This document shows positions 8,250 to 16,781 of a stretch of DNA of 64,000 bases, in pieces (position 1 is the stretch's first letter; each line of letters opens with the position of its first letter). Made by a program: the position numbers and the translations under genes. The notes under the pieces were generated by a model that ran no database searches, was not told the DNA's origin, and worked only from the letters and a program-made list of their open reading frames with translations. The DNA comes from Streptomyces sp. LBL (GTDB lineage: Bacteria; Actinomycetota; Actinomycetes; Streptomycetales; Streptomycetaceae). The stretch spans positions 62,001-126,000 of the forward strand of contig NZ_JARXYX010000022.1 of assembly GCF_029893585.1 (NCBI RefSeq). The letters are read 5' to 3'.

Positions 8250-9028
8250 GCGTGCCGGTGTACGACGGGACCGCGATGCTCGGCCGCCAGCTGCGGCGGC
8301 TGCGGAACAACCCGGGGCTGATCATCCTGACCCAGACCATGCCGGTCAGCATGCTGCTGTTCTTCGGCTACGTCTTCGGCAGCGCGCTGGCGGTGCCGGG
8401 CGACGCCTACCGCGCGTTCCTGGTGCCGGGCCTGCTGGTGGCGACCGCCGCGAACGGGATCATGACCGGGATGTTCCAGGCGGCCCAGGACACCCACCGG
8501 GGCGTGATGGACCGCTTCCGGACGCTGCCGATGAGCCGGGCGGCGGTGCCGCTCGGGCAGGCGGGCGCGGATCTGGTGGTCACTGCGGCCGGGACGGTGC
8601 CGTTCCTGCTGGTCGGGCTCGCCGTGGGCTGGCGGATCGAGGGCAGCGGGCCGGCGGCGGTGGGCGCCTTCGGGTTGTTGCTGCTCTTCCGGTTCGCGAC
8701 GACGTGGATCGGGATCTTCCTGGGGCTGCTCACCCGGAACGAGGAGGCGGCGGGTCAGCTGGGCGGCGCGACCTTCCTGCTGCCGCTGCTGTCGAACGCG
8801 TACATCCCGACCGAGGGGCTGCCGGGCTGGCTGCGCACGATCGCCGAGTGGAATCCGATCAGCGCGGTGACGACGGCCCTGCGGGACCTGTTCGGGAACG
8901 CGCCGGTGCCGGAAGGGGCGGCCTGGCCGGTGGCGCATCCGGTCGCCGGGTCACTGGTGTGGTGCGCGGTGCTGCTGGCGGTGTTCGTACCGGCGGCGGT
9001 GCGCCGGTACGCGAACGGCGAGCGGTGA
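8246..9028 (+). CDS. ABC-2 type permease, DrrB-like
   Basis: The 260-residue membrane protein has about six helices typical of ABC-2 export permeases. Examples are GLIILTQTMPVSMLLFFGYV, LVVTAAGTVPFLLVGLAVGW and a late segment around AVLLAVFVPAAVRRYANGER. The pattern MDRFRTLPMSRAAVPLGQ after the second helix and LSNAYIPTEGLPGWLRTIAE near the end are hallmarks of the DrrB/NodJ group. It overlaps the ATPase gene as ATGA, so the two form a heteromeric exporter. The substrate is unknown, probably hydrophobic. A stretch of 275 bp with no evident gene follows. Confidence 0.93.
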   Translation: MSVPVYDGTAMLGRQLRRLRNNPGLIILTQTMPVSMLLFFGYVFGSALAVPGDAYRAFLVPGLLVATAANGIMTGMFQAAQDTHRGVMDRFRTLPMSRAAVPLGQAGADLVVTAAGTVPFLLVGLAVGWRIEGSGPAAVGAFGLLLLFRFATTWIGIFLGLLTRNEEAAGQLGGATFLLPLLSNAYIPTEGLPGWLRTIAEWNPISAVTTALRDLFGNAPVPEGAAWPVAHPVAGSLVWCAVLLAVFVPAAVRRYANGER

Positions 9029-9303
9029 GTCGGCGCCGGTAAGCCGGACGGCGCACGTGAGGGGCGGAGCTGTTGGGCACGCGGGGGTGGGGGCGTACGG
9101 GCATCACTGGTTCGGGCACGGGACACGAGGCAAGGTCGGGCGCGGGGCATGGACGGGGGTCTTGCCCCGCGCTCGGGAGCCACAACCGGTGCGCCGCTGT
9201 GTGCCGTGGGGATGACGGACGGCGAGAGCACAGCGTCGCGCCGGGACGGCGTGGCAACCCGAGCGAGAGCTCCTCGGGACGACCCGAGGAACGCCGGTAT
9301 CGC

Positions 9304-9573
9304 TCAGCGTCCGCCGAACAGCGAACGACGCAGTCGACGCAGGGGCGCGAAGAGCGAGACGCGGCGTACCCGCGCTCCCCTTGCGCTGCGGTTGTGCGCG
9401 GGCTCACGTGCGGTCAGCTCACGCATCAACGAGGTCGCCTCGGCCGTCTCGACCTGTGGGACGGCAGGGCCCCCCAGCACCGAAAGGTGACGGTCGAGAC
9501 GCGAACTTGTCGCGCTGCTCCCGCATGTGATCGCAGGTACTCTCGCCCTGCTGCGCACTGTTATCTGCTCCAT
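9304..9573 (-). CDS. Small basic protein, hypothetical
   Basis: An 89-residue protein starts at ATG 9573 with GGGGAG 5 nt upstream. It reads MEQITVRSRARVPAITC, has a central LDRHLSVLGGPAVPQVE segment and ends in an arginine-rich run (RVSLFAPLRRLRRSLFGGR). I recall similar short proteins in other Streptomyces next to an anti-sigma gene but know no function. It lies 125 bp downstream of rskA on the same strand. It has no signal peptide or membrane segment, and the basic tail could bind nucleic acid or membrane. The longer upstream reading frame is not supported. Confidence 0.6.
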   Translation of the reverse strand: MEQITVRSRARVPAITCGSSATSSRLDRHLSVLGGPAVPQVETAEATSLMRELTAREPAHNRSARGARVRRVSLFAPLRRLRRSLFGGR

Positions 9574-9698
9574 GTCACTCCCCACCCGTACGAGTCCACC
9601 CGGCCCGGGCAGAGTAACCCTATCGCTCCCTCGGGGCACTCGTGTATCGAGGTCACAGGATTCACCTTCCCCGTAAGGAGGTTGACGACTCCTCTCGA

Positions 9699-10508
9699 TC
9701 ACCCTCCGAATCCAACCGATTTCAGGGCGAGTTGGACAATCGGCTGGGTGGTGGGCTGCGCTGACCCCCCGTCCGGCTCGACGGTCACCGCGAGTGACGA
9801 CGCCGATGTGGTCAGCCCGGACGTGACCAAGGGCGTGCCGTCGTCGAAGAGCCCGAGGGAGCGCGGTTGTGCGTGGGGGCGCATGAGCCACAGTTGATGC
9901 ACACGGTCGCCCGGCAGGTCGTCGTATCCGCTGAGGGTGACGACCGCGCGCCCCTCGGATGCGGAAGCGATCACTCCGATACTTCCCCCCCGGGTGTCCG
10001 CCCCGGTCGTCGCCCGGGCGTCGGGAGCTCTGAGGACGTGGGCGATCTCACGTGACTGCGTCCGCTCCGCGTTCAGCTGGTCCCGCGTCTCGTTGGCCTG
10101 GACGGCGAACAGGGACGCGACCACAAGGGCCGCTGCGGCGGTCACGGTGGCGAACGGCACGAAAAACGGGCGTCGGCGGGGCGCACGGGAACGTGACGGC
10201 GGCGGCTGCACGCCCCACACATGCGGCGGCAGCTGGGGCGCCCGCACCCGGCCCGCCTCCTGCTGGGCGGGTTCCTGCGCAGTCGTGCGTACGGCGGTCA
10301 GGACCCGGTCGCGCAGCACGGCCGGCGCCGGAGCGACCGTCGTCCAGGCGAGCCGGACGGCGTCCTCGGCCAGGGCCCGCACCTCGGCGGGGCACACCGC
10401 ACAGTCCCTGAGGTGCTTCTCGAAGCGGACCCGCTCGGCGGGCTCCAGGGCGTCGAGGGCGTAGGGAGCGGCGAGGGAGTGGAGGTCCTCGCGGCGAAAA
10501 AGGCTCAT
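9699..10508 (-). CDS. rskA: Anti-sigma-K factor RskA (membrane, zinc-finger type)
   Basis: The 269-residue protein should hold SigK inactive at the membrane. The N-terminal domain has the ZAS-like pattern ALDALEPAERVRFEKHLRDC then AVC, giving His and Cys ligands in H-x3-C-x2-C. One membrane helix follows at about residues 115-137 (around FATVTAAAALVVASLFAV). The outer domain (VVTLSGYDDLPGDRVHQLWL, GLTTSASSLAVTVEPDGGSA) is the RskA C-terminal fold. Start ATG 10508 overlaps the sigK stop as ATGA, so the two are translationally coupled, the usual sigma/anti-sigma layout. Release of SigK probably needs regulated proteolysis; the signal is unknown. Confidence 0.93.
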   Translation of the reverse strand: MSLFRREDLHSLAAPYALDALEPAERVRFEKHLRDCAVCPAEVRALAEDAVRLAWTTVAPAPAVLRDRVLTAVRTTAQEPAQQEAGRVRAPQLPPHVWGVQPPPSRSRAPRRRPFFVPFATVTAAAALVVASLFAVQANETRDQLNAERTQSREIAHVLRAPDARATTGADTRGGSIGVIASASEGRAVVTLSGYDDLPGDRVHQLWLMRPHAQPRSLGLFDDGTPLVTSGLTTSASSLAVTVEPDGGSAQPTTQPIVQLALKSVGFGG

Positions 10509-11104
10509 GCGACACCTCCCATGCACTCGCGCAGCCGGGTGAGTCCGTCGCGCATTCTCGTCTTGACCGTGCCCAGCGGCAGAGAGAGCCGCTCGGCCAC
10601 TTCACGGTACGTATAGCCGTCGTAGTAGGCGAGCGTCACCGACTGGCGCTGCAGGGCCGTGAGGCTTTCCAGGCAGCGGCGCACCCACTCGCGTTCCAGA
10701 CCGGCCTCGACCTCTTCGGTGACCTGGTCGAAGGCGGGGTGGTGGGCGCGCTGCGCCTCGCGCCGTTCGCGTTCGCCGGCCGCGCGGGCGCTGCGCACCC
10801 GGTCGACGGCCCGGCGGTGGGCCAGGGTGAGGACCCACGACAGGGCGCTGCCGCGGCTCGGGTCGAAGCGGGCAGCGGACCGCCACAGTTCGAGCAGCAC
10901 CTCCTGCGCCACCTCCTCCGACTGAGCCGGATCCCGTAGAACCCGCTTCACCAATCCGAACACCGGTCCGGACACCAGGCCGTACAGCTCCTCGAACGCC
11001 CTCTGGTCACCGCCGGCCACCATCACCAGCAGTTCGTCCGCCTCCAACTCGTGTCCCCCTCCGGCCAGACCGCATCGGGGCCGCGGTCCTGTCCCACCAG
11101 GCAT
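10505..11104 (-). CDS. sigK: ECF RNA polymerase sigma factor, SigK family
   Basis: About 199 residues. Region 2 is seen in AFEELYGLVSGPVFGLVKRV with LLELWRSAARFDPSRGSALS and WVLTLAHRRAVDRVRS. Region 4 is seen in LTALQRQSVTLAYYDGYTYR followed by EVAERLSLPLGTVKTRMRDG. The ATG at 11104 is 13 nt from a GGAGGT; a TTG at 11110 would be at a better distance (7 nt) and an upstream GTG at 11119 is too close. It is coupled to rskA and divergent from the DUF4331 operon, which has a matching promoter motif (11215-11242) and is therefore the likely regulon. Confidence 0.93.
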   Translation of the reverse strand: MPGGTGPRPRCGLAGGGHELEADELLVMVAGGDQRAFEELYGLVSGPVFGLVKRVLRDPAQSEEVAQEVLLELWRSAARFDPSRGSALSWVLTLAHRRAVDRVRSARAAGERERREAQRAHHPAFDQVTEEVEAGLEREWVRRCLESLTALQRQSVTLAYYDGYTYREVAERLSLPLGTVKTRMRDGLTRLRECMGGVA

Positions 11105-11214
11105 GCGCAACGAACCCACCTCCGGAGGGGGTTACGGATCAGAGCGGGAAAAACGCGGGTCGCCTGACGATGAAACAAGTTTCGATGCCCGCCGTAAGAA
11201 GGTTTGAGATTCGA

Positions 11215-11242
11215 CCAATCCACTCTGCCGATCGCTCCGAAT
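11215..11242 (+). promoter_or_regulatory. SigK-type promoter of the DUF4331 operon
   Basis: CCAATCC at 11215-11221, 16 bp, then CGAAT at 11238-11242. This closely matches the mycobacterial SigK consensus as I remember it (CCATCC, 16-17 bp, CGAAT). Transcription would begin near 11249, about 32 nt before the ATG at 11281. An inverted repeat GAAAC-AA-GTTTC lies further upstream at 11172-11183. Confidence 0.6.
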
Positions 11243-11280
11243 CGCGTTCGTCAGGCAAGTTGGCACTGAGGACGGACGGC

Positions 11281-12813
11281 ATGACACCTAACTCCAGGCG
11301 CGGCGCAGGGCACCGGAGCCTCGTGACCCTCATATGTGGTGCGTTGGCCGCCGGGGGGCTCACAGCCGCCGGTGTGGCCACGCTGGTACCGGGGGCGGCC
11401 TCCGCCTCCAGCCACCGGGAGGCTCCGCTGATCTCGGGGCAGCCGCAGTACGACAACACGGATGTGTACGCGTTCGTCAGTCCGGACAAGCCGGACACGA
11501 CGACGATCGTGGCCAACTGGATCCCGTTCGAGGAGCCCGCGGGCGGACCGAACTTCTTCCCGTTCGCCGAGGACGCCCAGTACGACCTGCACATCGACAA
11601 CGACGGTGACGCGCAGGGCGAGCTGCTGTTCCGGTACACGTTCAAGACGCACACGAAGAACGACAAGACGTTCCTCTACAACACGGGCCCGGTCACCAGC
11701 CTGGACGACCCGGACCTCAACATCACGCAGACGTACGACATCGAGCTGGTCAAGCTGCACAAGCAGAAGGTGACGTACAAGACGAAGATCGCCGACGATG
11801 TGCCGGTGGCGCCGTCGAACGTCGGCAAGGCGTCGATGCCGGACTACAACACCCTGCGCAAGCAGGCGGTGCACAAGCTCTCCAACGGCGCGCAGACCTT
11901 CGCCGGGCAGGCCGACGACCCGTTCTTCCTGGACCTGCGGGTCTTCGACCTGCTGTACGGGGGGAACCTCACCGAGGTCGGAAACGACACCCTCAAGGGC
12001 TACAACGTCAACTCGATCGCCCTTCAGGTCCCGAACGACATGATCACCGAGTCGCACAAGCAGCCGATCGTGGGCCTCTGGTCGACCACGCAGCGCAAGA
12101 ACGCGCAGGGGTACTACTCTCAGGTCTCGCGCCTGGGCAGTCCGCTGGTCAACGAGGTCGTCAACCCGCTGAAGGACAAGGACAAGTTCAACGCGTCCGA
12201 GCCGAAGGACGACGGCCAGTTCCTGAAGAACGTCACCAACCCCGAACTGCCGAAGCTCATCGAGGCGATCTACAAGATCAAGGCGCCGGCCGAGCCGCGC
12301 AACGACCTCGTCGACGTATTCCTCAAGGGCGTCAAGGGCCTCAACCAGCCGCCGTACGTGACTCCGTCGGAGGAGCTGCGGCTCAACACCTCGATCAAGC
12401 CCGCGAAGAGCCCCAAGCGGCTCGGGGTACTCGACGGCGACAACGCGGGCTTCCCGAACGGGCGCCGGCTGGGTGACGACGTGATCGACGCCTCGCTGCA
12501 GGTCGTCGAGGGTGAACTGCTCGGTGCGAAGAACGACTTGGGCGACGCGGTCGACAAGAACGACAAGGACTTCGAGCACTCCTTCCCGTATGTCGCACTG
12601 CCGACCGAGGGCTCGCGGGGTCCGCTCGCCAAGGGCACGACCGACGGGACCGACGTCCGCAGCCAGCTCGGCGACGCCCTTCAGCCGGCCGGCTCGGGCA
12701 GCTCGGACAACATGACCCTGATCGCCGGCTCCGCGGGCGCGGGCGCGCTCGGCATCCTGCTGATCGGCGGGGCCCTGCTGTGGTGGCGCCGGATGCGGGA
12801 CCGGGCGTACTAG
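11281..12813 (+). CDS. Secreted, membrane-anchored DUF4331 protein
   Basis: The 510-residue protein has a signal peptide (GHRSLVTLICGALAAGG to ASA) followed directly by SSHREAPLISGQPQYDNTDV, the hallmark of DUF4331. The family is mostly beta structure and of unknown biochemical role. Other family-like stretches are DNGDAQGELLFRYTFKT and RLGDDVIDASLQVVEGELLG. A C-terminal helix (IAGSAGAGALGILLIGGALL) and WWRRMRDRAY anchor it outside the cell; there is no LPXTG motif. The start at 11281 was chosen because it sits just before the signal peptide and after the promoter; the longer frame from 11170 includes the promoter. First gene of an operon with the TPR and NicO genes. Confidence 0.85.
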   Translation: MTPNSRRGAGHRSLVTLICGALAAGGLTAAGVATLVPGAASASSHREAPLISGQPQYDNTDVYAFVSPDKPDTTTIVANWIPFEEPAGGPNFFPFAEDAQYDLHIDNDGDAQGELLFRYTFKTHTKNDKTFLYNTGPVTSLDDPDLNITQTYDIELVKLHKQKVTYKTKIADDVPVAPSNVGKASMPDYNTLRKQAVHKLSNGAQTFAGQADDPFFLDLRVFDLLYGGNLTEVGNDTLKGYNVNSIALQVPNDMITESHKQPIVGLWSTTQRKNAQGYYSQVSRLGSPLVNEVVNPLKDKDKFNASEPKDDGQFLKNVTNPELPKLIEAIYKIKAPAEPRNDLVDVFLKGVKGLNQPPYVTPSEELRLNTSIKPAKSPKRLGVLDGDNAGFPNGRRLGDDVIDASLQVVEGELLGAKNDLGDAVDKNDKDFEHSFPYVALPTEGSRGPLAKGTTDGTDVRSQLGDALQPAGSGSSDNMTLIAGSAGAGALGILLIGGALLWWRRMRDRAY

Positions 12814-12927
12814 GACGCCCCTCCCAGCCCATCGACTGGCGCGGCCCGCTCGTATCCATCCCCCACGGCGCGGGCCGCGCCGCCGCACGACAACCAGGTT
12901 GATCACTCCATCGGCCAAGGAGAGGGC

Positions 12928-14931
12928 ATGCCCCGGCGTACCGACGACAACGCACCGGCCAGCGGCGACGCGACACCACCGACCGCCACCCCGGAAGGCG
13001 ACCACCACCAGGGACCGCACCCCGCCGGGGCGAAGACGGGGAGCACACCGAATGGTGCGGGCCCGGAGGCGACGGCCGCGGAGGCTCCGTCCGGGCCGAA
13101 GGCTGCAGGGCCGCAGACTCCGTCCGAGCCGAAGGCTGCAGGGCCGCAGACTCCGTCCGGGCCCGAGGTTGCAGGGCCGCAGGCTCCGTCCGGGCCCGAG
13201 GTTGCAGGGCCGCAGACTCCGTCCGGGTCGGAAGGCACTGGCGCGGAAGCGCATACCAGGCCGGAGACCGACGGTGCGAAGGCGGAGGCCGTGCCGGAGG
13301 GTGCCGGGCGGCAGGCCCACGGGCCGGTGGTGTCGGACGTCGACGGTGTCGGCGCCGGGGCCGGGGCCGGCTCGCCGAGCCTGGCGCCGGCTCCGGCGCC
13401 GGACGGCACTCGCGGGGCGAACGCAGGCTCGCCGGGCGTCCTGCGACTGCCGGGGGGCAGCCGCAGGACGGAAACCCACTCGCCCGACGACACCCGCGGC
13501 GCCCCGGGCGCGGCGGCCTCACCGGGGGAGCGCCGTCCCAAGGGCTCCGAGGAGGCCGGAGGTGACCCGCGGGTCGCTGCCGTTCGGCGGGTGGGGGCTG
13601 CTGGGCGACGTTGGCGGGCTGCCCGGCTGGTGGGGTGTGCCGCTCTGTTGGCCGTCGCGCTGACCGCCGGGGCCATCGCGGTGGGGGCCGCGCGGGACGG
13701 TCAGGGTACGGCGGTGGCGTCCTCGTCCGCCGCGCTGTCACCGGAGTTGCTCAGCGGCGGTGACCTCGACACGAGTATCACCGCCCTCCAGACACATCTG
13801 CGCGCCCAGCCGAGGGACTTCCGAGGCTGGGCCACCCTGGCCCTCGCCTACGTCGAGCAGGCGCGGACCAAGGGCGACCCCTCGCGCTATCCGCAGGCCG
13901 ACAGCGCCCTGAAGCGCTCACTGGATCTGGAGCCGGACAACGACCAGGCCCTCGCAGGACGGGCCGCCCTCGCCGCCGCCCGGCACGACTTCGCGAACGC
14001 GCTCACCTACGCCGACCAGGCCCTGAAGCAGAACCCCTACAGCGAACGCGCGCTGTCCTCCCGTATCGACGCCCTCGTCGAGCTCGGCCGCTATGACGAG
14101 GCGTCGAAGGCGGCCGACACCGCGGACGCCCGGCGGCCGGGTATCCCCGTCTTCACGCGGTACGCGTACGTGCGCGAGCTGCGCGGCGACGTGACCACCG
14201 CGCGACGGGTGCTGGAGCAGGCGCTCGCCACCGCCACCGCGCCCGGAGACGTGGCGTACGTGTCCACCACGCTCGGCCAACTCGCCTGGAACCAGGGCGA
14301 CTACGAGACGGCCCTGCACCACTACGCACGGGCCCTCACTGCCGACGAGAACTACCTCCCGGCGCTGGAGGGCCGCGCCCGCGCCCAGGCTGCGAGCGGC
14401 GATCGCGCCGCCGCGCTCCGGGGCATGGAGGCCGTGGTCGCCCGCTACCCGCTGCCCGGCCCGCTCGTCGTACTCGGCGAGCTGTACGAGGAGCGGAACG
14501 CCGAGGGCGACCGGGCGAAGGCCCGCGACCAGTACGCCCTCGTCGACGCCTGGACGGCCCTCGCCCGCGCCAACAAGGTCAACGCCGACCTGGACACCGC
14601 GCTCGCCGCCGCCGACCACGGCGACAAGGCGGAGGCGCTGCGCGCGGCCCGCGCCGAGTGGGCCCGCCGGCACACCGTGCACACCGCGGACGCCCTCGCC
14701 TGGGCCCTGCACGTCAACGGCCGCGACGAGGAGGCCCTGCCGTACGCCCGCCGGGCCACGGCCACCGGCTTCCGCAACGCCTCCTTCCTCTACCACCGGG
14801 GGATCATCGAGCAGGCCACGGGCCACCAGAAGGAGGCCCGCACGCAGCTGACGGCGGCGATGAAACTGAACCCCGGCTTCTCACCTCTGGGCGCCCGTGC
14901 GGCCCGTAAGGCACTGGAGGCGGTCAAGTGA
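12928..14931 (+). CDS. TPR-repeat membrane protein with repetitive N-terminus
   Basis: 667 residues. Residues 1-220 are low-complexity Pro/Gly/Ala, including four 11-residue repeats of the type TPSGPEVAGPQ. A membrane helix follows (around LVGCAALLAVALTAGAIAVG). Residues about 270-665 form an extracytoplasmic array of tetratricopeptide repeats (LRAQPRDFRGWATLALAYVE, ALTYADQALKQNPYSERALS, GNDYETALHHYARAL-like units), which serve as protein-binding scaffolds. The start ATG has GGAG 8 nt upstream. The end overlaps the NicO gene as GTGA. Context suggests a scaffold linking the DUF4331 protein to the transporter. Partners are unknown. Confidence 0.82.
   Translation: MPRRTDDNAPASGDATPPTATPEGDHHQGPHPAGAKTGSTPNGAGPEATAAEAPSGPKAAGPQTPSEPKAAGPQTPSGPEVAGPQAPSGPEVAGPQTPSGSEGTGAEAHTRPETDGAKAEAVPEGAGRQAHGPVVSDVDGVGAGAGAGSPSLAPAPAPDGTRGANAGSPGVLRLPGGSRRTETHSPDDTRGAPGAAASPGERRPKGSEEAGGDPRVAAVRRVGAAGRRWRAARLVGCAALLAVALTAGAIAVGAARDGQGTAVASSSAALSPELLSGGDLDTSITALQTHLRAQPRDFRGWATLALAYVEQARTKGDPSRYPQADSALKRSLDLEPDNDQALAGRAALAAARHDFANALTYADQALKQNPYSERALSSRIDALVELGRYDEASKAADTADARRPGIPVFTRYAYVRELRGDVTTARRVLEQALATATAPGDVAYVSTTLGQLAWNQGDYETALHHYARALTADENYLPALEGRARAQAASGDRAAALRGMEAVVARYPLPGPLVVLGELYEERNAEGDRAKARDQYALVDAWTALARANKVNADLDTALAAADHGDKAEALRAARAEWARRHTVHTADALAWALHVNGRDEEALPYARRATATGFRNASFLYHRGIIEQATGHQKEARTQLTAAMKLNPGFSPLGARAARKALEAVK
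13084..13236. repeat. 33-bp in-frame tandem repeat, 4 copies plus partial
   Basis: Units of 33 bp encode [A/T]PSGP[K/E][A/V]AGPQ. The unit length is a multiple of three, so copy number can change without breaking the TPR gene. It lies in the cytoplasmic N-terminal region before the membrane helix. Confidence 0.9.
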
Positions 14932-16670
14932 GGCGAATCCGGCGCCTGTCGGCCTCCGGCGCGGCCGTCCTCACGGCGGCCTGTGCGCTCGTGCTGGTCC
15001 CCTCGGGGGCCGCGAGCGCCCACCCGCTCGGCAACTTCACCGTCAACCACTACGACGGTCTCGTCGCCGCCCCTGGCGAACTGCGCGTCCGGCACGTCGA
15101 GGACCTCGCGGAGATCCCGGCGACCCAGGCCAGGCCGGACCTGAGGAAGCTCGGTATGACGGGGTGGGCCCGGCAGCGCTGCGCGACGGCCGCGCGGGAC
15201 AGCGAGGTCACCGTCGACGGCCGTAGCGTCGGCCTCACCGTGGCCAGCAGCCACGCGCGTGTACGTCCCGGCCAGGCCGGGCTCGACACCCTCCGCGTGG
15301 TATGCGCGCTGACCGCGCCGCTCCCCGAGGACGACACCGTCTCCCTCGGCTTCCACAGCGCGGGCACCTCCGCCGGCCCCGGCTGGCGGGAGATCACCGC
15401 TCGTGGCGACCGGATGACGCTCACCGGGTCGGACGTACCGACGGACTCGACGTCGCGTGAGCTGACCGTGTATCCCAAGGAACTGCTCTCCTCCCCCGCC
15501 GACACCACGACCGCGTCGCTGCGGGTGCGTCCCGGCGGACCGGCCCTGGCCGACGCGGACCGGGACGCCCCGGCCGCCTCCGTCCTCCCGCGCGGCGCCG
15601 ACCGCTGGACGCGGGCCCTGGACTCCCTGGTCGCCCGGCACGACCTCACCGTCGGCTTCGCCGCGCTGGCGATCCTGATCGCCGTCGCGCTCGGCGCGAT
15701 GCACGCGCTCGCGCCAGGTCACGGCAAGACTCTGATGGCCGCGGTGGCCGCGGCCCGGGGCGGCAAGGCCCGGATGAAGGACGTCCTGCCGCTGGCCGCC
15801 TCGGTCACCGTCACCCACACGCTGGGCGTGGTCGCCCTCGGCCTCCTGGTGACGGCCGGTTCGGCGGCGACGCCCTCGGTGATCGCCTGGCTGGGCATGG
15901 CGAGCGGCGTCCTGGTGACCGGAGCGGGAGTGACCCTCCTACGCCGGGCCTGGCCCAACCGGACCCACGCGCGCGGACACGACCACGGGCACGGGCACGG
16001 GCAGGACGGCGGTCATGGGCACGACCATGGCCACGGACACGAGCACGGACACGGACACGGGCACGATCATGGGCCCGGGCGCACGCACGAGACGGCCGAA
16101 GCCCCGGACCGTCCGCTGGTCCTGGCATCCGCACACAGCCACGCCACCGCGATCTCCCCTTCCACCTCCCCTTCCCCTTCCACCTCCGTCTCACCCCCCA
16201 CTCCCGCAGCCCCCACACACACGCACGATCACCCGCACCCGCACCCGCACCCGCACGACCACGACCACGACCACACTCCCCTCACCCACTCCCACGGCGG
16301 CTTCACCCACACCCACGCCACCGCCCCCACCCTCCGCGGCACGATCCTCCTCGGCTTCGCCGGTGGCCTCGTGCCCAGTCCGTCCGCCGTGGTCGTGCTC
16401 GTCGGTGCCGCGGCGCTCGGACAGGCCTGGTTCGGGCTGCTGCTCGTCGTGGCGTACGGCGTCGGGCTCGCCCTCACGCTGACCGCGGCGGGCTTCGCCG
16501 TCGTCAAGCTGGGTACCGGTGTCACCCGGGTACTCGACAAGCGCCCGCGCTGGGCGGCCAGTCCCCTGACCGCCCTGGTACGTCGGACCGCCCCCCTGGG
16601 GTCCGCGCTCGTCGTCGTGGCCCTTGGGGCCGGATTGGTGCTCAAGGGGGCGGCATCCGCACTCGGCTGA
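14928..16670 (+). CDS. NicO-type nickel/cobalt transporter with secreted domain and His-rich loop
   Basis: 580 residues. A signal peptide (VLTAACALVLVPSGAASA) is followed by HPLGNFTVNHYDGLVAA and an outer domain of about 200 residues. Six or more membrane helices then follow, with the NicO/RcnA motif ALGAMHALAPGHGKTLMAAV. Between helices is a loop of about 130 residues dominated by His-Asp/His-Gly pairs (HDHGHGHGQDGGHGHDHGHG, later HDHPHPHPHPHDHDHDH), expected to bind Ni, Co or Zn. The second half resumes with LLGFAGGLVPSPSAVVVLVG. The GTG start overlaps the TPR gene. It could export (as RcnA) or take up metal; the secreted N-terminal domain is seen in many actinobacterial relatives. Confidence 0.85.
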   Translation: MRRIRRLSASGAAVLTAACALVLVPSGAASAHPLGNFTVNHYDGLVAAPGELRVRHVEDLAEIPATQARPDLRKLGMTGWARQRCATAARDSEVTVDGRSVGLTVASSHARVRPGQAGLDTLRVVCALTAPLPEDDTVSLGFHSAGTSAGPGWREITARGDRMTLTGSDVPTDSTSRELTVYPKELLSSPADTTTASLRVRPGGPALADADRDAPAASVLPRGADRWTRALDSLVARHDLTVGFAALAILIAVALGAMHALAPGHGKTLMAAVAAARGGKARMKDVLPLAASVTVTHTLGVVALGLLVTAGSAATPSVIAWLGMASGVLVTGAGVTLLRRAWPNRTHARGHDHGHGHGQDGGHGHDHGHGHEHGHGHGHDHGPGRTHETAEAPDRPLVLASAHSHATAISPSTSPSPSTSVSPPTPAAPTHTHDHPHPHPHPHDHDHDHTPLTHSHGGFTHTHATAPTLRGTILLGFAGGLVPSPSAVVVLVGAAALGQAWFGLLLVVAYGVGLALTLTAAGFAVVKLGTGVTRVLDKRPRWAASPLTALVRRTAPLGSALVVVALGAGLVLKGAASALG

Positions 16671-16689
16671 GCTACTTTTGTGGAGAGAT

Positions 16690-16749
16690 CACGCGGAACA
16701 GCACGCCGAACACCACGCGGAAGACCACGCCGAACACCACGCCGCGTGG
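16690..16749. repeat. 12-bp tandem repeat, 5 copies, in kinase leader
   Basis: Five 12-bp units alternate between CACGCGGAACAG-like and CACGCCGAACAC-like versions. The block sits 20 bp after the NicO stop and 32 bp before the kinase start. The frame through it is open but no good ribosome site precedes it, so it is read as leader DNA. Confidence 0.85.
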
Positions 16750-16781
16750 ACGATGCACACGGATGCGAAGGGGAGACGCGC

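Noticed and set aside
9029..9303. Small genes or riboswitch downstream of the exporter
   Set aside because: No frame with a ribosome site and no recognisable conserved RNA motif.
11172..11183. GAAAC-AA-GTTTC as a regulator site
   Set aside because: Short arms and no repeat elsewhere in the window; kept only as a note at the promoter.
11251..13479. 742-codon minus-strand open frame
   Set aside because: Lies opposite the DUF4331 gene and the start of the TPR gene. Its translation is Arg/Val-rich with no family features.
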